A stretch of DNA of 64,000 bases, from contig OZ020601.1 in NCBI GenBank assembly GCA_963971535.1, positions 22,106,191 through 22,170,190 of the forward strand, written 5' to 3'. The notes under the pieces were generated by a model that did not search any database, had not been told where the DNA came from, and worked only from the letters and a program-made list of their open reading frames with translations. Below, in pieces: positions 44,146 to 55,957 of this stretch. Both the position numbers and the translations under genes were made by a program. This DNA is from Notolepis coatsorum (taxonomy: Eukaryota; Chordata; Actinopteri; Aulopiformes; Paralepididae). Every line of letters begins with the position of its first letter. Positions within the stretch are counted from its first letter, which is position 1.

Positions 44146-45184
44146 GTGTGCGTGTGTGCGCACCGCACGCGCGCGCTGCGGCAGGTGCCCGAGATGTACT
44201 ATTATGGCTCCGTTTGTTAAAACAAAAAAAAACACTTTGAATATTATCATTGAGTTTCCTTGACTGTTATTCGAATTACTAATTAATTTGTTCTTCCCAT
44301 GCTCAGGGACAACAAGCGGAAACCAGAGCCCCAGTCAAGCTTCTTCGTGTTTAGAACTATGATTTGGGATTGATTATTATTGAGGATTGCAGGCTATAAT
44401 GAACACTCACCGACCATGTTTTGTTTTGTAATTGTGTAAACACAATTAGGGGCCGGTGTAAAGGCCAATGAGTGTTCTTGTTATAGATTATTATTATTAG
44501 TATTATTATTATCTATATATTATATTAGATCAATGCACCCGCCTCCATTCCAATTAAACGAAAGTAAGCGGCGCCTCGACTCCACCTCTCTACAACAAGC
44601 ACGTGGAGATTATCTGTGTTGAAAACAACAAGGACATGTGCAGCAGACATGTCGACAAAGAAGCGAAGCAATGCCGTTTGTTATTTAAGACTATGTCGGA
44701 CAGGTGTGTTCATTGTGCTGCTTTTTTAAAGTGTCCAGACCCATATAAAAGTATGTCTTAATAAAACGTGCTTAATTAAGTCGAATTCTGCCTTTGTCTA
44801 TCAACTACATATAAATATTTATATAATTGTTTGCTTGATAGACGAAGGTTGCAACATAATTATGTAATGCCATGTCGTTGGCTGTGAGAGCAGCCCCACT
44901 GCACCCAGGCAGCGCAGCCGAGTGAAACCTTGTTGGCTGCGTCACAGTCACGAAAGGGGCTACTTAATTAATTAATCCAATCCACTTTATTTATAGAGCA
45001 CATTTAAAAACAACAAAGTTTACCAAAGTGCTGTACAAGTCCCACAACATAAGATAAAAATTTAAAATTTAAAATATTAAAAAAGAAATAATATCTTTTT
45101 TTCGAAGCTTCAAATTAAAATCGAAGCTCGGCCCCGAAGCTTCGATTGCCAAAAAAAGCTTCGAAGGTCAGCCCTACGAGTCAA
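44146..45184. other. Unassigned sequence with truncated repeat ends
   Basis: A LINE/SINE tail in reverse (AATCCACTTTATTTATAGAG) lies near 44988. A hAT-like right end (GCTTCGAAGGTCAGCCCTA) lies at about 45158-45176. GTCACAGTCACGAAAGGGGC at 44942 matches the MITE at 43473. No gene. Confidence 0.45.
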
Positions 45185-45456
45185 CATTGTTGAAACGGAT
45201 TTTTTTTTTTTTTTTTTTTTTAAAATCGCTTCATTTCCATTTTATAGCATTTTGAAAAGCCCTCGTTTTCAAGGAAAATATAAAGATTCCGTGATAATCG
45301 GCATTTACTGGAATATTCTGGCACACACAAAAACGTTGGAATTTTTCTGCCTATTTATGAATCGTTTTCAAATAAACGCTAGATTATCGATAGTATATGT
45401 GTACTTATGCACGCTATAGAAGCGGGCTGAAATATCGATTCTCTCATTTCCTGATC
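45185..45456. mobile_element. Fragment of piggyBac-like family C
   Basis: ATCGCTTCATTTCC, TAGCATTTTGAAAA and TTTTCAAATAAACGCTAGAT follow the order of 25250-25420. Both ends are missing. Confidence 0.7.
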
Positions 45457-45464
45457 GCACACAC

Positions 45465-46571
45465 CAGGGTTAGAAATTAACGGGGGCTTGGGGCAAAATG
45501 CCCTCGAAAATTTACCAAATGCCCTCGAAAATCAGTTAAGGGGGGCAAGAAAATCCCCCCCCGACAGTTTACTAATTATATATATAATTATATATGCTCT
45601 ACAGTGCGAGCATTTCCCTCGTATTTGCCCCTAATAATATGTGTGTGTGCGAACCGGAAAAATTATTTACTTGCAGTGTGCGAGACGAGTGAAGATTACA
45701 AAACAGCTCCGCTGTTAATAGTTCAGAAACTGGACTGAAATTCAGTTTTTGGGTGGAATGCAAGGTTTGTTGCAAGGAGGGAGGGAGGCGGGGCCCGCTG
45801 CGTGTTACAGGGTACTTGAGCGGTGCGAACGCAGACAGACAGAGAGCTCTGCTCTCATCAAGCATGCATAGTGTAACATTAAGTTACACTGCTATCTTAA
45901 CGTTAGCAAGCTAAGCATCTGCATAGCGCGACCTGTGTAACGTTAAGTAACTTGTGTTCGGCGGGGAAAGACCGTTCCATTTGTAACACAACTTCAAAGA
46001 ATAACATCCAAATCCGATCCCGATGCGCATTTCCTTCATTCCACAGGGCTGAGCGTGCAACGTATCGGTATTTCATTGATAGATCTGGCCAGAGCCTATA
46101 CTCAAACATTCCAGTGCTGTCTTCGGGATGATTTTAATCCAAACGTCCATTCAAAACTTGTATTATGAAATAATTCTGGGATGTCTGACTATTTCCCTAT
46201 GCATTGGTGCGAGTTCAGCTGACAGTCCATAGAGTCCATGACATAAGTTCATGAGATGCTCTGTTCTTTTGTTGTGTTTGAGGTGGATGTTGTTGCGTGT
46301 GTGGGGTTTTTCATGTATCAATTTGAAACAAGCCTCTTGACTGTTGGAATTAGGGATGTTAAAAATAAAATAGCTAATAATATTATTCAATATTAGACAT
46401 TCATTGATCCAGAGGCAACCGGCTATTCGTCTGCTATTTGTAGATATATCAAGACAACAATACAACTTGCCCTCAGGGACAATCATATTTAATCTATTTA
46501 GATAGAGTATGTATGTATTATTTACAGATAATTGAAGGTACCTCAAAACATGAAACCAAGCCATGTCACAC

Positions 46572-46621
<50 letters not shown>

Positions 46622-46949
46622 TGTGTGTTACTTGAACAATTGTCACTGTGCTCCTAAATTTCTTTGTGTGCTCCTAAATTTGTATTTAGATTTTATTTAT
46701 TAACATTTTATTTAGGAGCACATGTGCTCCTTGGGAAAAAGGTTAGCGTAGAGCCCTATATATGGAGACATTAACATTACGTTATCAAACATAGGGACGA
46801 AGACTGTAAAAAAAAGTGTCAACAATGTTTTATAATCTTTGTTAATTTTCATTATAAAAATTGTGCCCCCGAAATACAAAAAAAAACCCGAAAATCAATT
46901 AAGGGGGGCAAAAAAAGCCCTTGAATTTTATTTTTTTTTTCTAACCCTG
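45465..46949. mobile_element. hAT element, 1485 bp, CAGGGTTAGAAATTAACG family
   Basis: Left tip CAGGGTTAGAAATTAACG, right tip TTTTTTCTAACCCTG. GCACACAC is duplicated at 45457-45464 and 46950-46957 (within a CA run). The start recurs at 46987 as a second copy. It contains a (TG)n run and a hAT-like end GGTTAGCGTAGAGCCCTA near 46740. Confidence 0.85.
46572..46628. repeat. (TG)n microsatellite
   Basis: A TG run of about 55 bp. Confidence 0.97.
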
Positions 46950-46986
46950 GCACACACACACACACACACACACGCATAGGGCAAAC

Positions 46987-47105
46987 CAGGGTTCGAAATT
47001 AACGCAGGCTTGGGGCAAAATGCCCGTGAAAATGGACAAAATGCCGTCGAAAATCAGTTATGGGGGGCACAAAATGCCCCTGACAGTTTACTAATTATAT
47101 ATATA
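46987..47105. mobile_element. Second left end of the CAGGGTTAGAAATTAACG family
   Basis: It matches 45465-45595 (CTTGGGGCAAAATGCCC, GACAGTTTACTAATTATA), then runs into another hAT family at 47106. No matching right end. Confidence 0.7.
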
Positions 47106-47745
47106 TATTCTGTTGAAGTCCGACATATTTAAATATCTCCGGTCAGAATGTCCTGTGAGAATGATTCCCTCGCGACCTGTGTTTTGCTGATGAGAATGGC
47201 GGTGCGGCAGCTTGGTGCTGGATTAGCGAGAGGCGTGCAGCTGCGGAGCCGCAGAGCTCACAGTTGTGCCCGCACAGTGCAGTACTCCAATTCAGCCATT
47301 GGGTGGGTGGCGCTGCTGAGCGGTCCCCAGACCAGACCTGATAGCGCCGCTGGCTCTGCGGCTCTGCAGTTGCATACTATTGGGATGAGTTTATCGCTTC
47401 GTTGGGAGGCGCAGGTTGTCGTTGGTTTCAGCGATCACGCAGCGTTGGACCCCGCGATAATGTTGCCGTCTCTCTCTGCCAAATTTCTCAGTTCTTCGCT
47501 TGATATAATTAATACAAATGTCCAATATAACGGAATTCGTTAGCTCATAAAAATGTGATTATAACAGACTGCTGTTAATGTCGGGCCGACTGCCCACAGA
47601 CACCTATTTGATTTCAAGTCAGGAGCAGCACGGAGTCTCGAGGGACTTATTTTATTTGGAATATATTAATGACTGTATATACGCAAAAGTAGCCTAGTTT
47701 TAAGTTAAAATATTATAAATCTACATGCCTTGAGGATGTCATTCT
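47106..47745. mobile_element. Internal fragment of the 41998 hAT family
   Basis: TCTGTTGAAGTCCGACATAT through CTACATGCCTTGAGGATGTC follow 42045-42770, with a different middle at 47170-47270. Tips are absent. Confidence 0.75.
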
Positions 47746-47861
47746 TTATATAGCCTGCCTATTAGGGCTGCAACTAATGACTAATTTGGTAGTCGACTAA
47801 TCTGCCGATTATTTTTTCGATTAGTCGACTAGGATTTTTTTTTTTTTTTTTTTTTTTAATT

Positions 47862-48017
47862 ACCTATCTTTGTGAAAGTGGCTTCTCAGCTCTGGTCCAG
47901 CTGAAGACAGAGCAGAGGAACAGATTGGACATTGAGCATGACCTCAGAGTTGCTTGTCTACCATCACCCCAGACTTTGAGACTCTTGTCAGGAGCAAACA
48001 ACAACATCATAACATGA
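47862..48017 (+). pseudogene. hAT transposase C-terminal remnant
   Basis: A 51-codon plus-strand frame reads TYLCESGFSALVQLKTEQRN then RLDIEHDLRVAC and ends ANNNIIT before a TGA. This is the C-terminal dimerisation region of hAT transposases and of host proteins derived from them (ZBED5-like, SCAN-domain-containing 3-like). The CE.GFS.L..LKT..RNRL pattern is the diagnostic part. No start, BED finger or catalytic domain is present. The frame is open up to the natural stop, and the sequence is repeated inverted in the other arm with a deletion, so it is clearly a piece of the element. Confidence 0.85.
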
Positions 48018-48185
48018 TGATCCCATAGCAAATTAAAATAATGACTCATGAAACATTTGAATTTGGATCTTTAAGCCACTTTAAATGAAAATGTATTTGA
48101 AGAACAATACAGCAATCACTCATAACAAGATAAATAAATTAAATAATACAAATTAAAGTGGAAGTGTACTTTAAATAACTTCTGT

Positions 48186-48550
48186 TTGCTGTGTGTGAGA
48201 GGAGTCCGTGTGTGTGTGTATGTGTGTGTGTCTTACTCTGATCGCTGTGTGAGTGAGAGGAGTGTGTGTACTGTGTAATTTGTGTGTGTGTCTTACTCTG
48301 ATCGCTGTGTGAGTGAGAGGTGTGTACTGTGTAATTTGTGTATGTGTGTGTGTCTTACTCTGATCGCTGTGTGTGAGTGAGAGGAGTGTGAATGTGTGTG
48401 TGTCTTACTCTGATCGCTGTGTGTGAGAGAGAGGAGTGTGAATGTGTGTGTGTCTTACTCTGATCGCTGTGTGTGAGTGAGAGGAGTGTGTATGTGTGTG
48501 TGTCTTACTCTGATCGCTGTGTGTGAGTGAGAGGAGTGTGTATGTGTGTG
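48186..48550. repeat. 50-bp minisatellite TCTTACTCTGATCGCTGTGT
   Basis: Units of TCTTACTCTGATCGCTGTGT plus GAGTGAGAGGAGTGTG and a variable TG run repeat about seven times. One more unit stands at 49513-49560, beyond a hAT insertion. Confidence 0.93.
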
Positions 48551-49506
48551 TAGAGCTGCCGCGGTATCGGTATTACCGCGGTATCGCTGTTACATCATGC
48601 CCACCGCAGCGTTGGGCTGAATACCGGCATCACCGCTGTTTTTTATTATATTATTATTATTATTACGCTCTCGTTGGGCTTGCGGCTCTGCAGATATACC
48701 CTACTTCTCTGTCGAGATTCCAAGCGACCCTATTGGGTACCAGAAAAGTCACATGAAACATTGCAGACCACTGATTGGTCAGAAGAGAGACGCTTCACAC
48801 GTTGGATCGTCTTGCAGTGCTTTTACTTCCTGAATCTCAGCCATTGATCAGAGCTCAGTCACAACACGGCTAATATACGTTAGCTCCCACCGGAGACCGG
48901 AGTGTATTACCGACGTACCGTCGCTCCTCAGGGAACGAGGCATAATGATTTTACTGCAACGAAATGTTATAATAAAAGCCCTTCGTTCTATACACTTGTC
49001 TGATTGAAAACTTTATTAACAGACCGCAGAATGGGTACAACTCGGCACGCTCTGAGCAAAGAAAGGAACTTAGATATTAATTGAGTAACGCTTGCCTTGC
49101 TATGTGGTCCGGTAAATACGAACGTGTAACTATACTAACGTTAATGCCACAAATCGAATGCCTTTGTAATCATAAGTAGTAACGTTATAATAATAAGAAG
49201 AAGAAAGGGTCGGGGGGGTAACCGGCGGGCGCGACACCGAGGGGAGACTTCGAATCAGTGTTTCACTTTTAATAACGAATGCGTGCATGCCGAATCCCAA
49301 ACAATATTCATGCTGCAAAGTCATCCTCTAAAGATAGACATTTAGACTAGAGGCAGGCTATATGCTATATAAAGAGTAGACTAAAAAAAAAATGCATTCA
49401 AACTTTTTTTTTTTTGTGTGTGTGCGGTAATACCGCGGCGGTAGGAAATATATTGCAAATGTGTGCTGTGTGCGGTAAGGAAAACATCAATACCGCGGCA
49501 GCTCTA
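48551..49506. mobile_element. hAT element, 956 bp, inside the minisatellite
   Basis: Left tip TAGAGCTGCCGCGGTATCGG, right tip AATACCGCGGCAGCTCTA. TGTGTGTG flanks both sides (48543-48550, 49507-49514), within a TG-rich unit. Part of the interior (48820-49030) is shared with 50690-50860. Confidence 0.85.
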
Positions 49507-49608
49507 TGTGTGTGTCTTACTCTGATCGCTGTGTGTGAGTGAGAGGAGTGCGTGTGTAATGTATTGTGTGTCTAGTCTGATCATCATCTCCTGCAGGGGA
49601 ACAATGTT

Positions 49609-49692
49609 TTCAATGTCCAAAATTTGCTATGGGATCAGCATGTTATGATGTTGTCTGGAACCCTGAGAAGCCACTCTCACAAAGATAGGTAG
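49609..49692 (-). pseudogene. Inverted copy of the hAT transposase end, with deletion
   Basis: The minus strand reads TYLCESGFS and then skips about 100 bp to CATCATAACATGCTGATCCC. The order and sequence match 47861-48035 except for the gap. It shows that the two arms of the element come from the same 3' end. Confidence 0.75.
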
Positions 49693-49856
49693 TGCACAAA
49701 AAAAAAAAAAAAAAAAAAATTAAATAAAGTTTTTTTTTTTTTTTTTTTTTTTTAATGACTAATCGACGCAACAATTTCTCGTCGACGATTTTTTATAATC
49801 GACATCGTCGATTATGTCGACTAATCGTTGCAGCCCTACTGCCTATCAAATTGTTT

Positions 49857-50345
49857 TTAACACATTGCCGCCCGACCACAAGTTTATACGTGCTTCGAAT
49901 CCATGCGTTGTGGACAGAATCACAAGTTGTTATTGCTTTTATTCCATTTTAATAACCTGTTCAAGGTCGCCGACCGGCACTGCAGATCTACCCTATTCTG
50001 TGAATTCGAGAATGTGCAATACCGGCCAGATCCTCTTAGGGGCGCCATCGCTCCACTACAGTATGCCCTGTGGCTGAAGGAATCAGCCTCTTTTTCTTTC
50101 CTTCAGTGGATATTCCAGTAGCATTATTCTGGATCTACAGCCTGTATATTGGATTACGTTTCGGATCGCAGATTTCACCATGCAATAAGGGGATTTATCA
50201 TCAGCCAATGGACATATCGATCTACCAGATGACGATCGATAACGGGGAAATGCTCGGGGGATCAGGCCCGACCACGGTAAGATCCCCTTCACGTAACTTA
50301 CAGCCCGATCGGAAAGCGTTCCGATAACCATCCAGGCGAACGGCC
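49857..50345. mobile_element. piggyBac-like family D fragment
   Basis: It starts TTAACACATTGCCGCCCG and shares CAATACCGGCC-type and TTATTGCTTTTATTCC-type phrases with 9180 and 19960. The right end was not seen. Confidence 0.45.
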
Positions 50346-51215
50346 TATGTGGCTAGTAAGGCTGAGCCCGAACGTTCGAACGTTCGTTCGTTACGCTGAC
50401 ATTCGGACATTAATTAATGGGTTCGAACGTTCGGTGAAAAAATAATAAAGGAGGCGCACAGGGTTGAAGCGATCTGAAGAGGCGGCGCTCAGCTCAACCA
50501 GTATGGTCTGCCGGGCTCAGCGGGCTGTAGCGGGATACTATTGTATCAACAAGAGCTCTCAACCAATGCAATAGAATAATTTTGATTGACAGGCGATTCT
50601 GCCAATTACGTCACACCGCTTGCACCCGCCTCTGCTGTTACCACCAATCGGCAAGCGTTTATTAGTTTTTTACTTCCGGCAATGCCGCCATTGATCTGCT
50701 TGCGAGAAGCACAACAGACTTACCGTAGCTAATACGTTAGCTCCCCGCCGAGAACGTAGATGAGGATGACCGAACGAGTCATAATGATTTGACTGCAACA
50801 AATGTTATAATAAAACAAAGCCTTTCTATACATGTGTCTGATTGAAAACTTTATTAACAGAATGGAAAGGAAACTTTTTTATCATCCAATATTTCTTGGC
50901 TGCCACAATAGTTTGTAAGTACTGGTGACCTGACAAAGTGGCTTTTAGAATTGAGACACTTATGAGACATGGCCATGGGCTAAATGAACCAGCATTCAGC
51001 TGGTGTCAATTTCAAACCACGTCTGTGTGCTTGCAGAGATTATTCTAGGATTGCGACAGACATAAGATTTAGATTTAGATTAAAATGTATCGTCATAATA
51101 CAGCACAAGTACAGTATAACGAAAGGAAGTTTGGCATCTAACCAGAGTGCAATTGTAACAGTAAAGTGCAATAGTGGTGATTAAACTGGATATAAATTAT
51201 ATAAATTAGTACTGA
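50346..51215. repeat. Truncated hAT-like start plus shared block
   Basis: AAGGCTGAGCCCGAACG and CGAACGTTCGAACGTTCG-type phrases lie at 50360. 50690-50860 repeats 48820-49030 (ATAATGATTTGACTGCAACA, TGTCTGATTGAAAACTTTAT). No gene. Confidence 0.5.
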
Positions 51216-51362
51216 TTGATTGATTGATTGATTGATTGAAAACTTTATTAACAGATTGCAGAATGGGTACAGTACAGTACAGCTCAATACATACAATTGT
51301 TAAGGGGATGCAGACCAGAGAAAGACTTTCGTCTTGTTTACATCAGGGTCCCCCATTTTCAA
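51216..51362 (-). repeat. Retroposed tail family R, copy
   Basis: (GATT)n then GAAAACTTTATTAACAGATT and the rest of the family to GGTCCCCCATTTTC, complete in its 3' 130 bp. Confidence 0.85.
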
Positions 51363-52194
51363 TTCATCGTAAGATCGTACTACTGAGTAATAGTGCTAAT
51401 CACATAGTTGTAGTATTAATCTGTGTACCAGGTATGAAGACACTATGGTAGTAAGTCATACTGGCCAGCAGCGTAACTAGTAAGAGTTATGTAGGTGTGT
51501 ACTGTTAAGTATAAATATATAATACAACATTATTGTATATACATGCCATCATACCATCATATCATGGGTTAGCTATATGCAAGTATATAAGTAGGTAGCC
51601 TATAGGATATGCAGGAATATTCAGACAAATGTATATAAATGTGGTACATTTATGGTATTGTATACTGCACTTATTATAAATGCTATCACAGACTAGAGTT
51701 ATGTGGGGTAGACTTGAGTTTGAGTGTAACTAAGTGACGCTTACAGGAGCGCTACTAGTACACAATCGGGAAATAGTACAGCAACACAACGCCGACTATT
51801 TGGTACAGTTTGTATCCATGTACTGTATTATATAACCTACCTGGTTTGACAGGGAACGGCATGGGGACATGGATCCACACCGGCGCTGTGCTGCATCAAC
51901 ACTGTTCTGTGTTTCCACTCTGAGGTCCAGCTGAGCGCACGGCCTGCAGGGTTCTGGACGACACGCCTGCAAACCCCGAGCATTATTAAACGCCCGCATT
52001 TCTTTGAGTACATTTTGATTAATTCATAAACGTCTTCTTTTTGTTTAGAGGTACAAAAAAAATAAGTATTCCGACTATTGTTGTCAATGTGACCGTGACT
52101 TGCCTAACCCTTTACTGGTCGGGCAGAAACGTTGCTTGTTACTTCAATGGTTCCTAGTAGTGCGGGACGTTGCCAACAGGGGACACCTGTAGTT
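51363..52194. other. Unassigned AT-rich sequence
   Basis: No gene or repeat end recognised. Confidence 0.4.
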
Positions 52195-52348
52195 TTGATT
52201 GATTGATTGAAAACTTTATTAACAGATTGCAGAATGGGTACAAATTACAATACAGTACAGCTCAATACACACAATTGTTAAGGGGATGCAGACCAGAGAA
52301 AGACTTTCGTCTTGTTTACATTCAGGGTCCCCCATTTTCAATTCATCA
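52195..52348 (-). repeat. Retroposed tail family R, copy
   Basis: The same series as 51216, with (GATT)n at its 3' end. Confidence 0.85.
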
Positions 52349-53029
52349 GGACATATATGACATACAGTCATACACAGTGGTGCAGTCGTAATATCAGAAC
52401 TGCCTGGATGCCACGTGCGCGCGCATACATGTTCCCTCACTTGCACACAGAACAGATGATTATTATGCATAAATAGTAGGAAACATGTTTGTATAGGAAA
52501 TTAACTTAAACTAGAAAAGTAAATACAAACTAAATTAACAATGTAACTTAGTTTACAGAAGGACAGTTTCCTTCTGAAGCACAACTTAATGTCTCATCCT
52601 TCCAGTCGGGACCATTTGTCACATAGTGAGAGCTCCACAGATCAACCCCCACAGGGCTTGTATTTTGGTTTGGCTCTTCTCGTTCTTTGTTATGCTATCG
52701 GTATCCTATTATTATGCAAAGTCTAGGTGATAGATAAGTGCCGGGTACTTGGCGCACGGCGCGACGAGTCCAGTGAAAATTGTGAACGCATTTGTGTGCG
52801 CGCGCATGCACATCCGTGCGCGATTGCGCACTTCTGCTCAGCGAACTTCTAGGACGGCGTGGTACCACCGGGTACCACCACTGCATCCCTGGACATACAT
52901 GACATACAGATAGACAGTACTGCTACATCTATACATTTATGACATACCAGATTTGCAAATACAGTACTGTTTGTGATACAAAAAGAGTCCAGAAAAGAGA
53001 GTATACATTTGACGTAAAAACTGTACATT
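52349..53029. other. Unassigned sequence
   Basis: Phrases like CAGTACTGTTTGTGATACAA (52961) are shared with the repeats at 15785 and 15867. Confidence 0.45.
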
Positions 53030-53168
53030 GGGGAGGTTGGGTAGGTGGGGTGGGGTAGGGTGGGTGGGGGTGGGGGGGGGGGGGGGCTGTACATTGGAGG
53101 TGGTTGGGGGGGGGTTGGGTAGGAGGGGTGGGGGGTGGGGGTTGGGTAGGAGGGGTGGGGGGGGGAAC
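53030..53168. repeat. G-rich tract (GGGTAGG/GGGGTTGGG)n
   Basis: Long runs of G in repeated GGTTGGGTAGGAGGGGTGGG phrases on the plus strand. This is a possible G-quadruplex former. Proline-rich frames on the other strand are artefacts. Confidence 0.9.
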
Positions 53169-53229
53169 ACTGTACAACTGTACCAGCAAAACTGTACATT
53201 GGGATATTGACAAAACCATACTTGGTAAT

Positions 53230-54170
53230 TTACATTGGAGGGGGTTGGGTTAGGACATTTACAGGGGCCAGTTTCGAATTGCAGTCTCCCGTAGGTGTTC
53301 TTTGAGAGTGGTTTTGAAAGTGGGATTCACATTCCTTTACAGCTTTGGGTAGGGCGTTCCACATTGATGTGGCATAATTGTGAAACGTGTTTAGTCCCTT
53401 GTTTGAGCCGAATCTGGGTTTAACATGATTTGTGGAGCTCCCTCTGGTGTTGTGATCGTGGTATTCACTTACCTTTGGGAAGTATTTTGATATGTACATG
53501 GGTACCTTGGTCGTGTAGTTTATCTTGTAGACCAGGCCCATTGCAAGTTGCTGTACTCTGTCGTCTACTCTAAGCCATCCTAGGTTGTCAAAGTGGGCGG
53601 GGGTGAGGTGGGTTCTAGGAGTAAGGTCAAGCAGTAGTCTGACCAGTTTGTTTTGAGATGTTTGTAATTTTGTTTTTAGCGCCTTTGCGGTGCTTTGGTA
53701 CCATGAGGTGCAAGCATAGTCGTAGTACCCTTGAATGAGTGCTCTTGCCAGAGTCGTCAGGGTATTCTTGTTTACCAGAGAGGAGATCCGGTACAAGAAT
53801 CGAGTTCATTGGTTGACTTTTTTTATTACATTGGATGCCATTTTGTCACAGGAAAGATTAGCCTCTAGGATGGAACCCAGGTAGGTAATTTCATCTTTCC
53901 TTGTGACAATATTGTCACCCACTGTAACTGAGAAGCTGTCGGTCGTGCTGAGTTTGTTATTTGAACCGAAGAGAATGGACTCTGTTTTGCCCATGTGTAA
54001 TGATAGTTTATCAGCTAGCCATATGCAGATTTTGCCTAGTTCCGAGCTGAGGGTTTTTTCAACCTGTAACTTGTTCTTGTCAGAGACCAGCGAGCTGAGT
54101 CGTCTGCGAACAAGAACAAGTTTTAGTCACAAGCTGACGACATGTCATTTGCATAAATTAGGAACAGTAG
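53230..54170 (-). pseudogene. LINE reverse transcriptase C-terminal region, frameshifted
   Basis: The minus strand from about 54110 down reads LVSDKNKLQVEKTLSSELGK, then LSLHMGKTESILFGSNNKLS, then ITYLGSILE, and after a frameshift near 53805 continues YRISSLVNKNTLTTLARALI, YYDYACTSWYQSTAKALKTK and FHNYATSMWNALPKAVKECE. This is the region after the catalytic motif of a LINE RT plus the usual C-terminus. The catalytic FADD box should lie just upstream but was not readable. It is a 5'-truncated, mutated copy. The clade was not determined. Confidence 0.75.
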
Positions 54171-54354
54171 CCATTTTTCTTCTACCAGTGTACCATTGAG
54201 CTCATCATCAGTGCCGGAGAACCCTCACCTACCGCACGGTGTACGCACCTATCTCACCTACGGAAGGTTTTGGGCTAGTGCTGCGAATGGATGATTGGAC
54301 GATTTTGGGTTGCCAGATATGGCATGCATATCTGATATGCGGATGGACCGCATT

Positions 54355-54468
54355 TGCGGAATACAGCTACACACAGTACGGCTCAATACAAACAATTGTT
54401 AAGAGGATGCAGACCAGAAAAATACTTTCGTCTTGTTTACATCAGGGGTCCCCCATTTTCAATTAATC
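54355..54468 (-). repeat. Retroposed tail family R, partial copy
   Basis: CAGTACGGCTCAATAC through GGGTCCCCCATTTTCAATT; the 3' tail is missing. Confidence 0.8.
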
Positions 54469-54944
54469 AAGACATTTATGACATACAGATATACAGTACT
54501 GTTTCATCAAGAAATGTATGACATACAACAAGACATACAAATATACAGTACTGTTTAACATACTACATACTATGTCCTTCTGTATGTATTAGTTCGCATA
54601 TATACATTTATTCATCAACTAACATTCAAAGATATACATTCATAAATTATTAATACATTATTTTATTTATTTAACATTTATTTATCCAGTGGAAACTCAT
54701 TGAGACCAAGGTCTCATTTACAATGGTGCCAAACAAATGTCACAAGCAGCAATGATACAGAAGGTAGTAACTATAAGCCTACACAAGGCACACAGTAGGC
54801 TACTGAAATATAAATACTAAAATGCAACACACAGTAAACATAGCAACAGTCATACATATATGGTGCAAATATACAAGATACACATAACATGGTGCAAATA
54901 GACATAAATTGTACTAAAACACTAAGGATATTAAATACTAAATT
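54469..54944. repeat. Mixed retroposon tails
   Basis: ACATACAGATATACAGTACTG repeats occur at 54480-54550. A LINE/SINE tail (GGAAACTCATTGAGACCAAG) lies at 54688-54712. No gene. Confidence 0.5.
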
Positions 54945-55105
54945 CACTATGAATTGAAAATGGGGGACCCTGATGTAAACAAGACAAACGTCTTTCTCTG
55001 GTCTGCATCCCCTTAACAATTGTGTGTATTGAGCCGTACTGTATTGTACCCATTCTGCAATCTGTTAATACAATTTTCAATCAAATTCAATCAATCAATC
55101 AAAAC
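54945..55105 (+). repeat. Retroposed tail family R, copy
   Basis: Complete 3' part ending in (AATC)n at 55080-55102. Confidence 0.85.
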
Positions 55106-55147
55106 CCAGGCTAGGATAAGGGATGACAAAAGAAAACATAGCAGCAA

Positions 55148-55501
55148 TCAGGGAAGAAAATCAATATTGGAACAATGAGTCTTGAGTGTTGATTTGAAAA
55201 TGTTTGCTGAGGTTGCAACCCTGATGAAAGATGGCAGTGCATTCCACAATTTGGGTGCACAAAATGAGAATGCAATCTCCCCAAATCTTTTCTTGTGAAC
55301 GTGTATTATACAGAGAAGGCCAGCATCAGAAGTGATGTTCACTAAGCTGGTAATGTGATGGTCTTGCTGGGAGACCAGCTTGGGTATACCGGTAGTGTGA
55401 TGTAGTAGTCCCCATGCACACCATGGGTATATTTTTTCTAACTTATCTTTTTGTAAAGTAGGCCTACCTGACATATAAACTTTGGTTACAATTGTAATCA
55501 T
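55148..55501 (-). pseudogene. LINE ORF2 C-terminal fragment
   Basis: The minus strand ends in RFGEIAFSFCAPKLWNALPS then FIRVATSANIFKSTLKTHC. The pattern AFS..APKLWN.LP..IR....FKS.LKTH is the C-terminus of many CR1/L2/Rex-like ORF2 proteins. Only about 100 codons remain, with no RT motif. The preceding residues (HHTTGIPKLVSQQDHHITSL) are less typical. Confidence 0.7.
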
Positions 55502-55957
55502 GTTCTAGAAGTTTAAATTGCTGGGGTCAAATTGACCTCAAGGAAACCAAATGTAATGTAAATTTGAGGATAGCAGGACGTTAAATGCACACAAGCCTTT
55601 CCTGAGCTAGACATTATACAAATATAACAGATCTATAAGCAGATGTATGGATGTCTGGCATCTTTATGTCATGACAGCTAAAGCTCCTTTCGGTTTAGTG
55701 GCTGTGCAGGGATTCATGGGAAAGGAAACAGGTTGGTTAATAATGGACTGGAGTTCAAATTACTTGTACCTGCAGCAAGCTGCCGACCCAGCAAAGTGTA
55801 AATATGAATAGAATCACAGGTACTCTCACTTGTTCAGTCCTTGGCGAGGACCAGGACATGTTTAGCTCTGAGGATGAGCCACAATAGGTCTGCCTGGACA
55901 CATGACATCAGTGGTGGTACACCCGTCACCTCTGACATGTCACTTTGACTGCACAGA
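55502..55957. other. Unassigned sequence
   Basis: No repeat end or frame of note. Confidence 0.4.

Larger units (their letters stand above)
47763..49838. mobile_element. Foldback hAT element, 2076 bp, transposase ends in both arms
   Basis: Left tip TAGGGCTGCAACTAATGAC, right tip ACTAATCGTTGCAGCCCTA. CTGCCTAT is duplicated exactly at 47755-47762 and 49839-49846. The left arm carries a transposase C-terminus (47862-48017), and the right arm carries an inverted, internally deleted copy of the same sequence (about 49609-49692). A minisatellite and another hAT element fill the middle. Confidence 0.9.

Noticed and set aside
47148..47543. 131-residue frame with RGVQLRSRRAHS
   Set aside because: It lies in a fragment of a hAT family repeated at 41998-42878, where the frame is not kept.
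48186..48550. CRISPR-like array of about 50-bp period
   Set aside because: No spacers of independent sequence; the variable part is only a TG run.
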